Assembly: GCA_902551755.1 (NCBI GenBank)
Contig: CACDEB010000002.1
Span: 1 to 64,000, forward strand
From: an uncultured Pelagibacteraceae bacterium
GTDB taxonomy: Bacteria > Pseudomonadota > Alphaproteobacteria > Pelagibacterales > Pelagibacteraceae
Direction of reading: 5' to 3'
DNA length: 64,000 nucleotides
The translations under genes and the position numbers were made by a program. Each line of letters opens with the position of its first letter. Within the stretch, counting starts at the first letter, position 1. The notes beneath the pieces are model-generated. The model had not been told where the DNA came from. It did not search any database and saw only the letters and a list, made by a program, of their open reading frames with translations. Below are positions 1-9,505 of the stretch, piece after piece.

Positions 1-59
1 ATTTAGATAAAGACACATCTTTACTAGAAATTAAAAATATAATTATAAATGAAAGATAA
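1..59 (+). CDS. 3' end of an upstream gene, probably DNA polymerase III delta' subunit (partial)
   Basis: An open frame enters from the left edge (first whole codon at 3) and ends at TAA 57-59, overlapping the metG start by 11 nt. Only 18 residues are visible, ending in ...IIINER, too few to identify by sequence. In alphaproteobacteria the gene directly before metG and tatD is commonly holB, so that is the best guess, from gene order alone. Confidence 0.45.
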   Translation, partial: LDKDTSLLEIKNIIINER

Positions 60-1578
60 TTTTTATATCACTACACCAATTTATTACCCTTCAGCAAAAC
101 CTCACATGGGGCATGCTTACTCAAGTATAGTAGCTGATTTTTTTGCACGTTTAAAAAGAATTCAAGGCCATAAAGTTTTTTTTTTAACTGGAACTGATGA
201 ACATGGCCAAAAAATACAAAGAGCGGCTGAGAAATCTAACAAAGATCCTTTAAAGTTCTGTGATGAAATAAGTAAGACTTTTAGAAACTTATCTTCATTA
301 CTTAATTTATCTAATGATGATTTTATAAGAACCACAGAAAAAAGACATGCATCAGCTGTTACTAATCTTTGGAATATTTTAGAAAAAAAAAAAGAAATAT
401 ATCTCTCAAAATATTCAGGTTGGTATTCTGTCTCTGATGAAGCCTTTTATAATGAAGATGAAATCGAAGATCTAGAAGGAAAAAAAATATCCAAATCGTC
501 CGGATCTCCTGTAGAGTGGGTTGAAGAAGAGTCTTACTTTTTTAAACTATCTAAATGGCAAGAACCACTTTTAAAATTTTATTCTGAAAATCCAAAATTT
601 ATATTACCAGAGAGTCGAAAAAATGAGGTAATTAGTTTTGTGAAAAGTGGATTAAAAGACTTATCCGTTAGTAGGAAATCTTTTTCTTGGGGGATTAAAG
701 TTCCATCAAATAAAGACCATGTAATATACGTATGGCTTGATGCTTTAACAAATTACCTGTCTGCTTTAAATTATCCTAAAGAGACAGAAAAGTTATATAA
801 AGATTTTTGGCCCGCTAATATTCATATTATAGGAAAAGATATTTTGAGATTTCATGCAGTATATTGGCCGGCCTTTTTATTAGCTGCAGGTATTAAACCT
901 CCGCAGAGAGTGTACGGTCACGGATGGATACTCTCTGGTGATGAAAAAATGTCAAAGTCTAAAGGTAATATTTTAGATCCTATTGAAATAATCGATATAT
1001 ATGGATTAGATGCATTGAGATACTACTTGCTTAAAGAAGTATCTTTTGGAAATGATGGAAATATTTCTAAGGAAAAATTAGAAAGTTGTATAAATAGTGA
1101 TTTAGCGAATAACTACGGTAATTTGTGTCAAAGAGTTATTTTGTTTTGTGAAAAAAATCTTGGACTTAAAGTTCCAGAATATAATTTTACGAAAGAAGAC
1201 CTCAGAATTCTTAATGATTTTAAAGAAAATTTAGAAAATATAGAAAAACAAATTAATGATCAAAACATTAATTACTATGTTGAGTATGTTGTAAATCAAT
1301 TATTTAAAGCTAATAAATATTTCAATGATCAAGCACCTTGGACTAAAAAAGATGATAGTCTGAGATTAAACACAATTGTGTTTGTATCCCTTGAATTGAT
1401 TAGAAAAATTTCAATTTTACTATATCCAATCATCCCTAATACTTCTTTAAAAGTGCTGAATATTTTTTCTATGAAGGAAAAAGATATAAAATTTGACACA
1501 ATAAGTAATAACGAATATTTAAAAGATAAAAAAGAAATTATTAAATTAGGTATTTTGTTTGAAAAAATAAAAAAATGA
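49..1578 (+). CDS. metG: Methionine--tRNA ligase
   Basis: Charges initiator and elongator tRNA-Met with methionine in the cytoplasm. This is a class I synthetase: the HIGH-type motif is PHMGH at residues 18-22 and the KMSKS loop is at 300-304, followed by the helical anticodon-binding domain. At 509 residues it is the compact form without the C-terminal EMAP-like tRNA-binding domain. The start ATG overlaps the tail of the preceding frame by 11 nt, and the stop overlaps the tatD start (ATGA), so the cluster is probably co-transcribed. Confidence 0.97.
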   Translation: MKDNFYITTPIYYPSAKPHMGHAYSSIVADFFARLKRIQGHKVFFLTGTDEHGQKIQRAAEKSNKDPLKFCDEISKTFRNLSSLLNLSNDDFIRTTEKRHASAVTNLWNILEKKKEIYLSKYSGWYSVSDEAFYNEDEIEDLEGKKISKSSGSPVEWVEEESYFFKLSKWQEPLLKFYSENPKFILPESRKNEVISFVKSGLKDLSVSRKSFSWGIKVPSNKDHVIYVWLDALTNYLSALNYPKETEKLYKDFWPANIHIIGKDILRFHAVYWPAFLLAAGIKPPQRVYGHGWILSGDEKMSKSKGNILDPIEIIDIYGLDALRYYLLKEVSFGNDGNISKEKLESCINSDLANNYGNLCQRVILFCEKNLGLKVPEYNFTKEDLRILNDFKENLENIEKQINDQNINYYVEYVVNQLFKANKYFNDQAPWTKKDDSLRLNTIVFVSLELIRKISILLYPIIPNTSLKVLNIFSMKEKDIKFDTISNNEYLKDKKEIIKLGILFEKIKK

Positions 1579-2336
1579 TAGATTCACATTGCCATTTAGA
1601 TCGAGAACCTCTTATATCTAATTTAAGTCAGGTCCTGACTAGAGCAAAAGATGCAGGTCTTGAAAAATTATTAACTATTTGTACTACTAGTAGAGGATAT
1701 AATGATATTCTTGATATTGTGTCTAAAGATCCAATGATCTATGGAACTTTCGGTATTCATCCGCACGAAACAAAAAATTATTTAATCGAAAAAGATGAGA
1801 TTGTAAAAAAAGTTAGGATGGACAGTAAGATTATTGGAGTAGGAGAGACCGGTTTAGATTTTTACTATAATAACAGTGATAAAGATACACAATTAAAGAG
1901 TTTTCAAAATCATATTGAAGCTGCAATGGATCTGAACATTCCCCTAATCATTCATTCAAGAAATGCAGAAAATGAAACTTATGAAATCCTTAAAAAGAAT
2001 TATCAGAAAAATTTAAAAATTCTTATGCATTGTTTTACTGGATCAACAGACTTTGCTTTAAATTTGCTTCCATTAAACGCTTATTTTTCTGCAAGCGGCA
2101 TAATTACATTTAAAAAGTCAACAGAGTTACACGAAACTTTTAAAAAGATTCCCGAAGATAAACTTTTAATAGAAACAGACAGTCCATTCTTATCTCCAGA
2201 ACCAAATAGAGGTAAAAAAAATGAACCTTCATTCATTAAATTTACTGCACAAAAACTTGCTAATCTTAGAAATATTGAGGTAGATAAGCTGATATTGCTT
2301 ACTACTAATAATTTTAATACTTTATTTTCTAAATAA
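1575..2336 (+). CDS. tatD: TatD family metal-dependent hydrolase / DNase
   Basis: A 253-residue TIM-barrel amidohydrolase of the TatD family, associated with 3'-5' exonuclease activity on DNA. The N-terminal metal ligands are DSHCHLD (residues 3-9), followed by VGETGLDFYY, a His in IHSRNA, a His in MHCFTG, and the terminal metal Asp in ETDSPFL. It overlaps metG by 4 nt (ATGA) and lies 3 nt before the next gene. The metG-tatD-MBL order is common in alphaproteobacteria. Confidence 0.93.
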   Translation: MIDSHCHLDREPLISNLSQVLTRAKDAGLEKLLTICTTSRGYNDILDIVSKDPMIYGTFGIHPHETKNYLIEKDEIVKKVRMDSKIIGVGETGLDFYYNNSDKDTQLKSFQNHIEAAMDLNIPLIIHSRNAENETYEILKKNYQKNLKILMHCFTGSTDFALNLLPLNAYFSASGIITFKKSTELHETFKKIPEDKLLIETDSPFLSPEPNRGKKNEPSFIKFTAQKLANLRNIEVDKLILLTTNNFNTLFSK

Positions 2337-2339
2337 TTC

Positions 2340-3110
2340 ATGAGATTTACAATTTTAGGATGTGGAAGTTCAATGGGAGTACCAAGACCTGATGGCAACT
2401 ATGGAAACTGTAATCCTAACAATAAAAAGAATATAAGAACAAGATGTTCGGCAGTAATTCAGGGTAAGTCATTAAATATTATTATAGATACTTCTCCAGA
2501 TATGAGGCAACAATTAATAAACAACAAGATTACAAATATTGATAAAGTTTTGTTTTCTCACATGCATGCTGACCAAACACATGGAATTAACGATCTAAGA
2601 GTCTTTTATTTAAAAAATAGAAAACCTGTCGATATTTATGCAGATTTACCAACGCAAAAATATTTGAATAAAACTTTTTCTTATTGTTTTAAAAGCAATT
2701 CTCGTGAATACCCAGCAACTTTAAAAATGAATTCTGTTAAGAAAGATCTCTATTTTAAAGATGGTCAAAAAAGAATTCACATTAGATCTATTAAAGTAAA
2801 GCACGGAAATGTTGACTGCACTTGTTATATAGTCGATAAGAAATTGGCCTATATAAGTGATGTAAGTGACATAAACAAAAATGACTTTAAATTCTTAAAA
2901 AATTTAAAATATTTAGTAATTGATTGTTTGTGGTACAGAGAACACCCATCTCATTTAAATTTAGATAAATCTTTAAGATTAATTGATACTCTTTCACCTA
3001 AAAAAGCTATTTTAACTAATCTGCATTCTGATTTAGATTATAATGAACTAAAAAAGAAGCTTAAAAAAAATATTGTTCCAGCTTACGATGGAATGAAAAT
3101 AAATTTATAA
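2340..3110 (+). CDS. MBL-fold metallo-hydrolase (PhnP-like)
   Basis: A 256-residue metallo-beta-lactamase-fold hydrolase. The zinc signature SHMHADQTHGI provides the HxHxDxxH ligands, with a further Asp in YISDVSDI and a His in NLHSDLDY near the C-terminus. The family resembles PhnP cyclic phosphodiesterases, but no phn genes are nearby, so the substrate is unknown. It ends convergently with gpx: the two stop codons meet in TTATAA at 3105-3110, so the genes overlap by 6 nt. Confidence 0.85.
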   Translation: MRFTILGCGSSMGVPRPDGNYGNCNPNNKKNIRTRCSAVIQGKSLNIIIDTSPDMRQQLINNKITNIDKVLFSHMHADQTHGINDLRVFYLKNRKPVDIYADLPTQKYLNKTFSYCFKSNSREYPATLKMNSVKKDLYFKDGQKRIHIRSIKVKHGNVDCTCYIVDKKLAYISDVSDINKNDFKFLKNLKYLVIDCLWYREHPSHLNLDKSLRLIDTLSPKKAILTNLHSDLDYNELKKKLKKNIVPAYDGMKINL

Positions 3111-3650
3111 AAGGCTCTCAATTTTAGATGTAATCTTTTTTGACATAGGTTTTGTAAAAGAATTATACGTTTCTTCAATTTTGCCTTCTTTATTAATCAA
3201 AATTTTGTGAAAGTTCCATTTAGGAATTGCAGATTTACCATAATTTTTTTCTGCCCATTTAAATAACTCATGTGAATTTTCACCTTTAACTTCGGTTATA
3301 GTTGTCATTGGAAAGTTAATGTTAAAATTTACTTCACAAAATTCTTTGACATCTGCGTCTGCTTTTTTTTCCTGGTTAAATGAATTTGATGGGACACCTA
3401 AAACAATTAGACCCTCCGATTTATACTTTTCCCACAATGACTGTAAATCATCATATTGTTTTGTAAATCCACAATAGCTCGCTGTGTTTACTACTAATAT
3501 TACTTTATTCTGGTAGTTTCCTAGATCGATTTGTTCACCTGAAATACTATTTATCTTAAAGTCAAAAAATACTTTATCGTAATTAGCTGATACATTGTTC
3601 TTTGGAAAAAAAATCATGAAAATTATTATAAGTAATGTTACTTTCTTCAC
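3105..3650 (-). CDS. Glutathione peroxidase-family protein, exported
   Basis: A 181-residue thioredoxin-fold peroxidase that reduces hydroperoxides. The catalytic motif is NTASYCGFTKQ, with Cys in place of selenocysteine; the Gln is conserved downstream and the Trp/Asn lie in KWNFHK. The hydrophobic N-terminus (MKKVTLLIIIFMIFF then a polar stretch) predicts a Sec signal, so it probably acts in the periplasm. It is the last gene of a minus-strand run behind nhaA (4 nt gap). Whether the reductant is glutathione or thioredoxin cannot be told. Confidence 0.88.
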   Translation of the reverse strand: MKKVTLLIIIFMIFFPKNNVSANYDKVFFDFKINSISGEQIDLGNYQNKVILVVNTASYCGFTKQYDDLQSLWEKYKSEGLIVLGVPSNSFNQEKKADADVKEFCEVNFNINFPMTTITEVKGENSHELFKWAEKNYGKSAIPKWNFHKILINKEGKIEETYNSFTKPMSKKITSKIESLL

Positions 3651-3654
3651 AACG

Positions 3655-4830
3655 TTACCTTTTGTCAGGTGTAAGTAATATTAAAAAATATCCTGCCAAT
3701 GTTGAAAGTAAAGATCCTGTTAAAACACCAATCTTTACTCCATCCATATATTGAGCATTCTCAACAAATGCTAAATTTCCAACAAACAAACTCATAGTAA
3801 ATCCGATTCCAGTCAGTATGCCTACACCATAAAAATTATACCAGCTTGAGTTCCCTGGCATTTGTGCAATCTTTAATTTTATTGATACATAAGAAAAAAC
3901 AAAAACTCCTAATTGTTTACCAACAAATAACCCTAATACTATTCCTAACGGTACTTTGTCTAATAAAGATGAAAGAGATAATCCTTCTAATGAAACTCCA
4001 GCATTAGCAAAAGCAAATAATGGCATTATTCCAAATGCAACATAAGGACTGATAGCGTGTTCAATCTTTATTAATAATGAAAAGTCTTTTTCTTTTTTTC
4101 TGTGTGGAATAGTAATTGCAAGCAAAACACCAGCTATAGTAGCGTGTATCCCTGAATTATGTGTGAAATCCCATAACAAAAGACCAATCAGTAAATAGGG
4201 GAAGAAAACTTTTATATTAAACTTATTGATTACTAATAAAATTATAAATGCTACTAGCATTAAAGATAAATACATTACATTTAAGTCACCAGAATAAAAT
4301 AAAGCTATAATTAAAATTGCTCCTAAATCATCTATAATTGCTAGTGCTGTGAGAAAAACTTTTAATGATAAAGGAACTCTCTTACCTAAAAGAGATAAAA
4401 CACCTAATGAAAAAGCAATATCTGTTGCTGAAGGTATAGCCCAACCATTTATAGTTTCAGGATCACCAAAATTTATTACTACATAGAATAATGCAGGAAC
4501 AACCATTCCACCTACAGCGGCTATTATTGGTAGCAATGCTTGTTTAATATTTGAAAGTTCTCCCTGTAAAAATTCTCTTTTAATTTCAAGTGTTACGAAA
4601 AAAAAGAAGATTGCCATTAAGGCATCATTAATCCAATGCAAGACTGATAATTTAAGCCCAAAGTTGTTTATACCAATGAATAAATACTTATTTAACGTTT
4701 CAAAATAAAGACTAGATAGATCAGAATTACTTATAATCAATGCTAAGATTGCACTTATAAGTAAGACCAAACCACTTGCGGCTTCTAATTTAAAAAACCA
4801 TTTAAACGGTGAGGAAATATAACTAAGCAT
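3655..4830 (-). CDS. nhaA: Na+/H+ antiporter NhaA
   Basis: A 391-residue inner-membrane antiporter that exchanges cytoplasmic Na+ for protons, fitting a marine cell. About 12 hydrophobic segments are visible, with the paired aspartates of the ion site in AIIDDLGAI, the family motif HWINDALMAIFFFFV near residue 65, and the SGIHATIAGVLLA segment. Length matches the family. It sits 3 nt downstream of the zinc-ribbon gene. Confidence 0.95.
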   Translation of the reverse strand: MLSYISSPFKWFFKLEAASGLVLLISAILALIISNSDLSSLYFETLNKYLFIGINNFGLKLSVLHWINDALMAIFFFFVTLEIKREFLQGELSNIKQALLPIIAAVGGMVVPALFYVVINFGDPETINGWAIPSATDIAFSLGVLSLLGKRVPLSLKVFLTALAIIDDLGAILIIALFYSGDLNVMYLSLMLVAFIILLVINKFNIKVFFPYLLIGLLLWDFTHNSGIHATIAGVLLAITIPHRKKEKDFSLLIKIEHAISPYVAFGIMPLFAFANAGVSLEGLSLSSLLDKVPLGIVLGLFVGKQLGVFVFSYVSIKLKIAQMPGNSSWYNFYGVGILTGIGFTMSLFVGNLAFVENAQYMDGVKIGVLTGSLLSTLAGYFLILLTPDKR

Positions 4831-4833
4831 GTC

Positions 4834-5298
4834 TTATTTTATCAAATTTTGAAAAAAAAGAGAAATATCTATTATAGACTGGTACAAATTGTCTAAATAT
4901 TTTTCAGCAAATGGGATGTACACAGAAATTTGGACTATAAAAGTGTCTACTATCAAAATGAAAGCGACAAAGGAAATAATAAACACCAAAAGAAGCTTAA
5001 AGAAATTTAATTGTTTGCCTTCCTTTTTTTTACTAGTTTTAGGTTTTTCTAATTCATCTGCTTTATCTTCAACAATTCCTTCATCATGCTGATCCTCTTC
5101 CTCATCTAAAATGCCAAAAGATTCTTGTGTTAACTCATCGTTAGATAGTTCATCTATATTATCATCAATGGGAATTGTATTTTTAGTATAAAACCACTCA
5201 TGTTTACAGTTACTACACTGTAATAGTCTTCCTTTATCAGGAATTTGGTCTTCTCTTACGTTAAAATTTTTACCACATGAAGGACAAACAATAATCAT
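4834..5298 (-). CDS. Zinc-ribbon membrane protein (MJ0042-type N-terminus)
   Basis: A 154-residue protein that opens with two Cys pairs, CPSCGKNF and CSNCKHEW, spaced as in the MJ0042/zinc-ribbon_5 domain common at the N-terminus of alphaproteobacterial membrane proteins. An acidic linker rich in Asp and Glu follows (residues about 45-85), then one transmembrane helix (about 100-120) and a short tail. Precise function is unknown. Confidence 0.75.
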   Translation of the reverse strand: MIIVCPSCGKNFNVREDQIPDKGRLLQCSNCKHEWFYTKNTIPIDDNIDELSNDELTQESFGILDEEEDQHDEGIVEDKADELEKPKTSKKKEGKQLNFFKLLLVFIISFVAFILIVDTFIVQISVYIPFAEKYLDNLYQSIIDISLFFQNLIK

Positions 5299-5355
5299 AA
5301 GACTTATATACCAGATTTTTATTAAATTTCTTTTAAATTTGCGCTGCTTTATCCT

Positions 5356-5383
5356 TTGAAAAAGCTAATATCTACTGTAATAG
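5356..5383 (+). promoter_or_regulatory. Possible promoter of tRNA-Pro
   Basis: TTGAAA at 5356-5361 resembles a -35 box, and TAATAG at 5378-5383, after a 16-nt spacer, is a poor -10 preceded by TG. Transcription would begin within about 10 nt of the mature tRNA. AT-rich DNA gives many such matches, so this is tentative. Confidence 0.25.
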
Positions 5384-5393
5384 TATTCAAATT

Positions 5394-5470
<77 letters not shown>

Positions 5471-5474
5471 TTTT

Positions 5475-5759
5475 ATGAAAAAAAAAGCTAAAATTTATAA
5501 ACCTACAAAAAGTTCAATGCAATCAGGTTTAATGAAGACTAAAGAGTGGGTATTAGAATATATTGTACATAATGAGCAAACAAATCCATTGATGGGATGG
5601 CAAAGTTCATCAAACACGTTATCAGAGGTAAAAATGACCTTTAATTCTAAAGAAGATGCAATTGATTATGCAAAAAAAAATAAAATAAATTATATAGTTG
5701 TTGAGCCTAATAAAAGATCAATTGTAAAAAAATCTTATGCAGATAATTTTTTAAAATAG
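5475..5759 (+). CDS. NDUFS4-like complex I accessory subunit (ETC complex I subunit family)
   Basis: A 94-residue protein of the NDUFS4 / 18-kDa subunit family, an accessory subunit of NADH:ubiquinone oxidoreductase found in mitochondria and alphaproteobacteria. Family hallmarks are the start AKIYKPTKSSMQSG, then TKEWVLE, NPLMGWQSS, and INYIVVEPNKR before a C-terminal KSYADNF. The ATG at 5475 is chosen because the upstream in-frame codons lie inside tRNA-Pro and encode nothing family-like. There is no room for a conventional ribosome-binding site. It is followed with no gap by the sbmA/bacA-like gene. Confidence 0.87.
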   Translation: MKKKAKIYKPTKSSMQSGLMKTKEWVLEYIVHNEQTNPLMGWQSSSNTLSEVKMTFNSKEDAIDYAKKNKINYIVVEPNKRSIVKKSYADNFLK

Positions 5760-6752
5760 ATGTTTAAATTTTTCACAAATAAAAAATGGTCATCTTGGAG
5801 TATTTTTGGATCTTTATTAATACTTGTTTCGACATGGTATCAAGTGCAGCTTGATGTAATGATTAATGAATGGTTTGGTGAATTTTATGACACTTTACAA
5901 AAGGCATTAACAACACCCAATTCTGTTACTGAAAAAGAATTCATATCATATCTCCTAACATTTGCTAAAATTGCGGGCGTATGGATGGTTATTTCTGTTG
6001 CAACTGATTATTTCACAAGTCATTGGACGTTTAGATGGAGAACAGCAATGGCTGATTATTATCATGAGAATTGGTCAAAGGCTAGATTGACGGAAGGTGC
6101 GTCTCAAAGAGTTCAAGAAGACACTTTAAAGTTTGCAAGAATAATGGAAGGTCTTGGCGTAGAATTATTAAGAAGTTTGATGACTTTGATTGCTTTCCTG
6201 CCAATTTTATGGGGCCTATCAAAACAAATAACAATGCTTCCTTTTTTTGGTGAAGTAAATCATGCATTAGTTTGGGTGGCCATAATTTCTGCACTAGGAG
6301 GAACAGTATTGTTGGCTGCTGTTGGCTTCAAATTACCTGGGATAGAATATGATATTCAAAAAGAGGAGGCTGCATACAGAAAGGAATTAGTATTGGGTGA
6401 GGATAATGTAAAAAGAGCAGGAATAAGTAACGTAGACTCATTGTATGGAAACGTAAGAAAAATACATTTTAAAATGTACTTTCATTATCTTTATTTTAAT
6501 GCCGTTAAGTGGAGTTACCTCCAAGGCATGGTTATTGTTCCTTATTTAGCTTTAGCTCCTACAATTGTTACTGGTGCAATAACTCTTGGATTTGTACAAC
6601 AAATTGCAAGAGCATTTAATAAAGTAGAAAACTCTTTACAATATTTAGTAAGAAGCTGGCCGATTATAGTTGAATTAATATCAGTACAAAGAAGATTATC
6701 TGAATTTGAAAGTAAATTAGAAAGAGCTACATTTGAACAAGAAAAAATTTGA
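5760..6752 (+). CDS. SbmA/BacA-like family inner-membrane transporter
   Basis: A 330-residue multi-pass membrane protein of the SbmA/BacA family, which in other bacteria imports peptides and affects very-long-chain lipid modification. Typical features are the N-terminal STWYQVQLDVMINEWFGEFY region, the central FRWRTAMADYYHENW segment, and IEGASQRVQEDT-like text near residue 115, with hydrophobic helices spread through the protein. No nucleotide-binding domain is present, as usual for this family. It starts directly after the NDUFS4-like stop and overlaps glpX by 1 nt. Confidence 0.83.
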   Translation: MFKFFTNKKWSSWSIFGSLLILVSTWYQVQLDVMINEWFGEFYDTLQKALTTPNSVTEKEFISYLLTFAKIAGVWMVISVATDYFTSHWTFRWRTAMADYYHENWSKARLTEGASQRVQEDTLKFARIMEGLGVELLRSLMTLIAFLPILWGLSKQITMLPFFGEVNHALVWVAIISALGGTVLLAAVGFKLPGIEYDIQKEEAAYRKELVLGEDNVKRAGISNVDSLYGNVRKIHFKMYFHYLYFNAVKWSYLQGMVIVPYLALAPTIVTGAITLGFVQQIARAFNKVENSLQYLVRSWPIIVELISVQRRLSEFESKLERATFEQEKI

Positions 6753-7702
6753 TGGATATTGATAAAGTTTTTCAGGATCAATTAATTAAAATTACACAAG
6801 AAGCTGCTATTTCAGTTTATCCTCACTTAGGTAAAAACAATAAAATTATTGCTGATGAAGCCGCAACTAATTCAATGAGAACTAATTTGAATAAAATGAA
6901 TATCAGAGGAAATATTGTAATAGGTGAGGGCGAAATGGATGAAGCTCCGATGTTATATATAGGAGAAAAAGTTGGCACTAAAAATGGACCTGAACTTGAT
7001 ATTGCAGTTGACCCTTTAGAAGGAACAAATTTTGCAGCAAAAAATTTACCTGGAGCCATCTCAGTAATTGCAATGTCAAATAAGAATGATTTATTTAATG
7101 CTCCAGAATCATATATGGAAAAAATTTCTTATCCAGAAGGTGTAGATCATAATGCAATCGATTTGGATTTTTCATTAAAAAAGAATTTGTCAAATTTAGC
7201 TGACTCAAAAAATAAAAGATTCGAAAGTTTAAGAATTTGTGTTCTAGATAGACCTAGACATAAAAAAATAATTGATGAAGCAAAATCTTTAAATATTGAT
7301 GTAAAACTAATTTCAGATGGAGATGTTTCAGGTGCATTATTAGTAACAGATGAAAAATATAATATTGATCTGTTTCTCGGAATAGGTGGGGGGCCCGAGG
7401 GAGTTTTGGCTGCTTCTGCTTTAGACACTTATGGTTGTGGTTTTCAGGGAAGATTTATATTTGACACAGATGCATTAAAAAAAAGAGCAAGCAAAATGGG
7501 GATTAATGATTTTGATAAAAAATATAAACTTAATGAAATTGTCAAAGGAGATAGTTTATTTTGTGCAACAGGGATTACAAAAGGCGATCTGGTGAATGGT
7601 GTAAAATTAAGAGACAATAAGATGGTCGTAAATACTTTGATAACCCACAAAAGTCAAAATATGAAAAAAATTGTTACTGGAGAAATAGATATAAAAAAAT
7701 GA
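6752..7702 (+). CDS. glpX: Fructose-1,6-bisphosphatase class II
   Basis: Hydrolyses fructose-1,6-bisphosphate to fructose-6-phosphate in gluconeogenesis. The 316-residue product shows the lithium-sensitive phosphatase motifs GEGEMDEAPML (about 58-68) and VDPLEGTN (about 86-93), plus GIGGGPEGVLAA. ATG 6752 (TGATG overlap with the previous stop) is preferred to the in-frame TTG at 6749. The 3' end overlaps recJ by 4 nt. Confidence 0.94.
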   Translation: MDIDKVFQDQLIKITQEAAISVYPHLGKNNKIIADEAATNSMRTNLNKMNIRGNIVIGEGEMDEAPMLYIGEKVGTKNGPELDIAVDPLEGTNFAAKNLPGAISVIAMSNKNDLFNAPESYMEKISYPEGVDHNAIDLDFSLKKNLSNLADSKNKRFESLRICVLDRPRHKKIIDEAKSLNIDVKLISDGDVSGALLVTDEKYNIDLFLGIGGGPEGVLAASALDTYGCGFQGRFIFDTDALKKRASKMGINDFDKKYKLNEIVKGDSLFCATGITKGDLVNGVKLRDNKMVVNTLITHKSQNMKKIVTGEIDIKK

Positions 7703-9384
7703 TATCTATTTCTGGGAAAGAGTGGAAAGAATACAAAATACCCAAACGTTTGATAGATAAATATTCCAGCGACTTTGATATTTCAGAAAATTTATCGAAA
7801 TTTTATTTAACACGCAATTTCAATATAGAAGATATTTTGATTAAAGAAGCTAGTAATAATAATCTAAATATCTTTTCTAAAGATAAAGACTTTATATCAG
7901 CGTCTGAAATGCTTATCAATATCATAAGAAATAAACAAAAAACTTTAATATTTGGTGATTATGATGTGGATGGAATTTCCTCAATTACAATTCTATCAAG
8001 CTTTTTTAAATATTTAAATCATCCATTTAAATATGTAATTCCGGATAGATTTATAGATGGTTATGGTCCAAATATAAGATTATTAGAGCAAAATTTAGAG
8101 AAAGAAATAAACAATATAATTTTTTTAGATTGTGGATCAAATTCTCATGATGTTATTAGTCATTTAAAGACGAAAAAAATTAAGACTATCATAGTAGATC
8201 ATCATATTTTGAATAATTTAAATATACCAAAATCAGATATTTTAATAAATCCTGTAAAAAATAATCAAAAAAAAATTAACAACAATGTTTGCGCTGCAAC
8301 TTTAACTTTTTTCTTAATAGATATAATAAATAAAAAATTAGGTTCTAAATTTGAATTAAACGATTATTTAATTTATTGTTTAATATCTACCATTTGTGAT
8401 GTAATGCCTTTAAAGGGTTTTAATAGAAAAATGTTAGCATTTGGTTTTAAAAACTTAATAGTTAAAAATAAAGGATTAAAAAAACTAATTAGCAACAATC
8501 TAAAAAAAAAAATAACCTACCAAGATATTGGATTTAATATAGGGCCATTGATAAATTCTTCTGGAAGAATTGCTAAGGCAAATGATGTAGTTGAATTATT
8601 TCTTACTCAAAATGATGATAAAATTGATAAGATATTGAATAAGATGAATACTCATAACGTAACAAGAAAAAAAATTGAACAAGAAAATTTGGACTTAATA
8701 GATTTTCAAAAATATTATAGTAAAAAAGTAATATTTATTTACAATAAAAAATTTCATGAAGGTGTAATAGGTATACTTGCTGCAAAGTTGTCAAAGATAT
8801 TCAACAAACCATGTTTTATAATGACCGAGTCTCATGACTTATTAAAATGCTCAATAAGATCAGCAAATAATGTGAAAATTAACAAGACTATAAATAAACT
8901 TATTGCTAATAAATTGATAATCTCTGGAGGTGGTCACGATGAGGCTGGAGGCTTTTCTGCCAAAAAAGGATGTCTTTCTGATATTGAGGAATTTCTAAAT
9001 AATGAATATAGAACTCTTAAAACAAGAAACTATTCATATTTTGATACTTTTGCAATTTTCCCAAAAAAGGATAGCTCTATAATTAATGACTTAAAATCTT
9101 TAGAGCCATTTGGAAAGGATAATCCTGAACCCATTTTCTATTTTAAAAATATAAAATCAATTAAATCTAAGATTATTAATAAAAGACATGTTCAAAATAT
9201 TTTAAAAAATAAAAGTGGAAGATCAATTAAAAGTATTAGCTTTGACTGCGTCAATTCTGAACTAGGTAAATACTTATTAAACTTTAAAAAAGAATTTGAT
9301 TTAATTGGAAGTATTGTTGAAAACAATTGGAATGATAAAAAAAATTTAGAATTAAGAGTAATTGATATAATTCGAAGGACATAA
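7699..9384 (+). CDS. recJ: Single-stranded-DNA-specific exonuclease RecJ
   Basis: A 5'-3' ssDNA exonuclease in recombination and mismatch repair. The 561-residue protein has the DHH-family catalytic set: FGDYDVDG (85-92), a metal-binding LDCGS, VDHH (166-169), and the DHHA1 motif SGGGHDEAGG near residue 410, then the C-terminal OB-type domain. Length is normal. It starts by ATGA overlap with glpX, closing this plus-strand run before tRNA-Glu. Confidence 0.95.
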   Translation: MISISGKEWKEYKIPKRLIDKYSSDFDISENLSKFYLTRNFNIEDILIKEASNNNLNIFSKDKDFISASEMLINIIRNKQKTLIFGDYDVDGISSITILSSFFKYLNHPFKYVIPDRFIDGYGPNIRLLEQNLEKEINNIIFLDCGSNSHDVISHLKTKKIKTIIVDHHILNNLNIPKSDILINPVKNNQKKINNNVCAATLTFFLIDIINKKLGSKFELNDYLIYCLISTICDVMPLKGFNRKMLAFGFKNLIVKNKGLKKLISNNLKKKITYQDIGFNIGPLINSSGRIAKANDVVELFLTQNDDKIDKILNKMNTHNVTRKKIEQENLDLIDFQKYYSKKVIFIYNKKFHEGVIGILAAKLSKIFNKPCFIMTESHDLLKCSIRSANNVKINKTINKLIANKLIISGGGHDEAGGFSAKKGCLSDIEEFLNNEYRTLKTRNYSYFDTFAIFPKKDSSIINDLKSLEPFGKDNPEPIFYFKNIKSIKSKIINKRHVQNILKNKSGRSIKSISFDCVNSELGKYLLNFKKEFDLIGSIVENNWNDKKNLELRVIDIIRRT

Positions 9385-9388
9385 AAAC

Positions 9389-9417
9389 TTGATTAATTTT
9401 TTTTTTTACTCTAAAAG
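9389..9417 (+). promoter_or_regulatory. Possible promoter of tRNA-Glu
   Basis: TTGATT at 9389-9394, followed by a T-rich 17-nt spacer and TAAAAG at 9412-9417, is a weak -35/-10 pair about 11 nt before the mature tRNA. Tentative. Confidence 0.25.
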
Positions 9418-9428
9418 AGGTGAAATTT

Positions 9429-9503
9429 GGTCCCTTCGTCTATCGGTTAGGACACATGGTTTTCATCCATGAAAGAGGGGTTCGATTCCCCTAGGGACCG
9501 CCA
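9429..9503 (+). tRNA. tRNA-Glu (anticodon UUC)
   Basis: A 75-nt cloverleaf with acceptor GGTCCCT (9429-9435) paired to AGGGACC (9493-9499), discriminator G and an encoded CCA. The anticodon stem CATGG/CCATG holds loop TTTTCAT with TTC. The T-arm contains GGTTCGATTCC. It marks the left edge of the glycan region; the GIY-YIG gene starts 2 nt after CCA. Confidence 0.97.
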
Positions 9504-9505
9504 CA

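Noticed and set aside
9485-9503. tRNA-Glu 3' end as an attachment site with a duplicate
   Set aside because: No copy of this sequence was found near the recombinase or elsewhere in the window.
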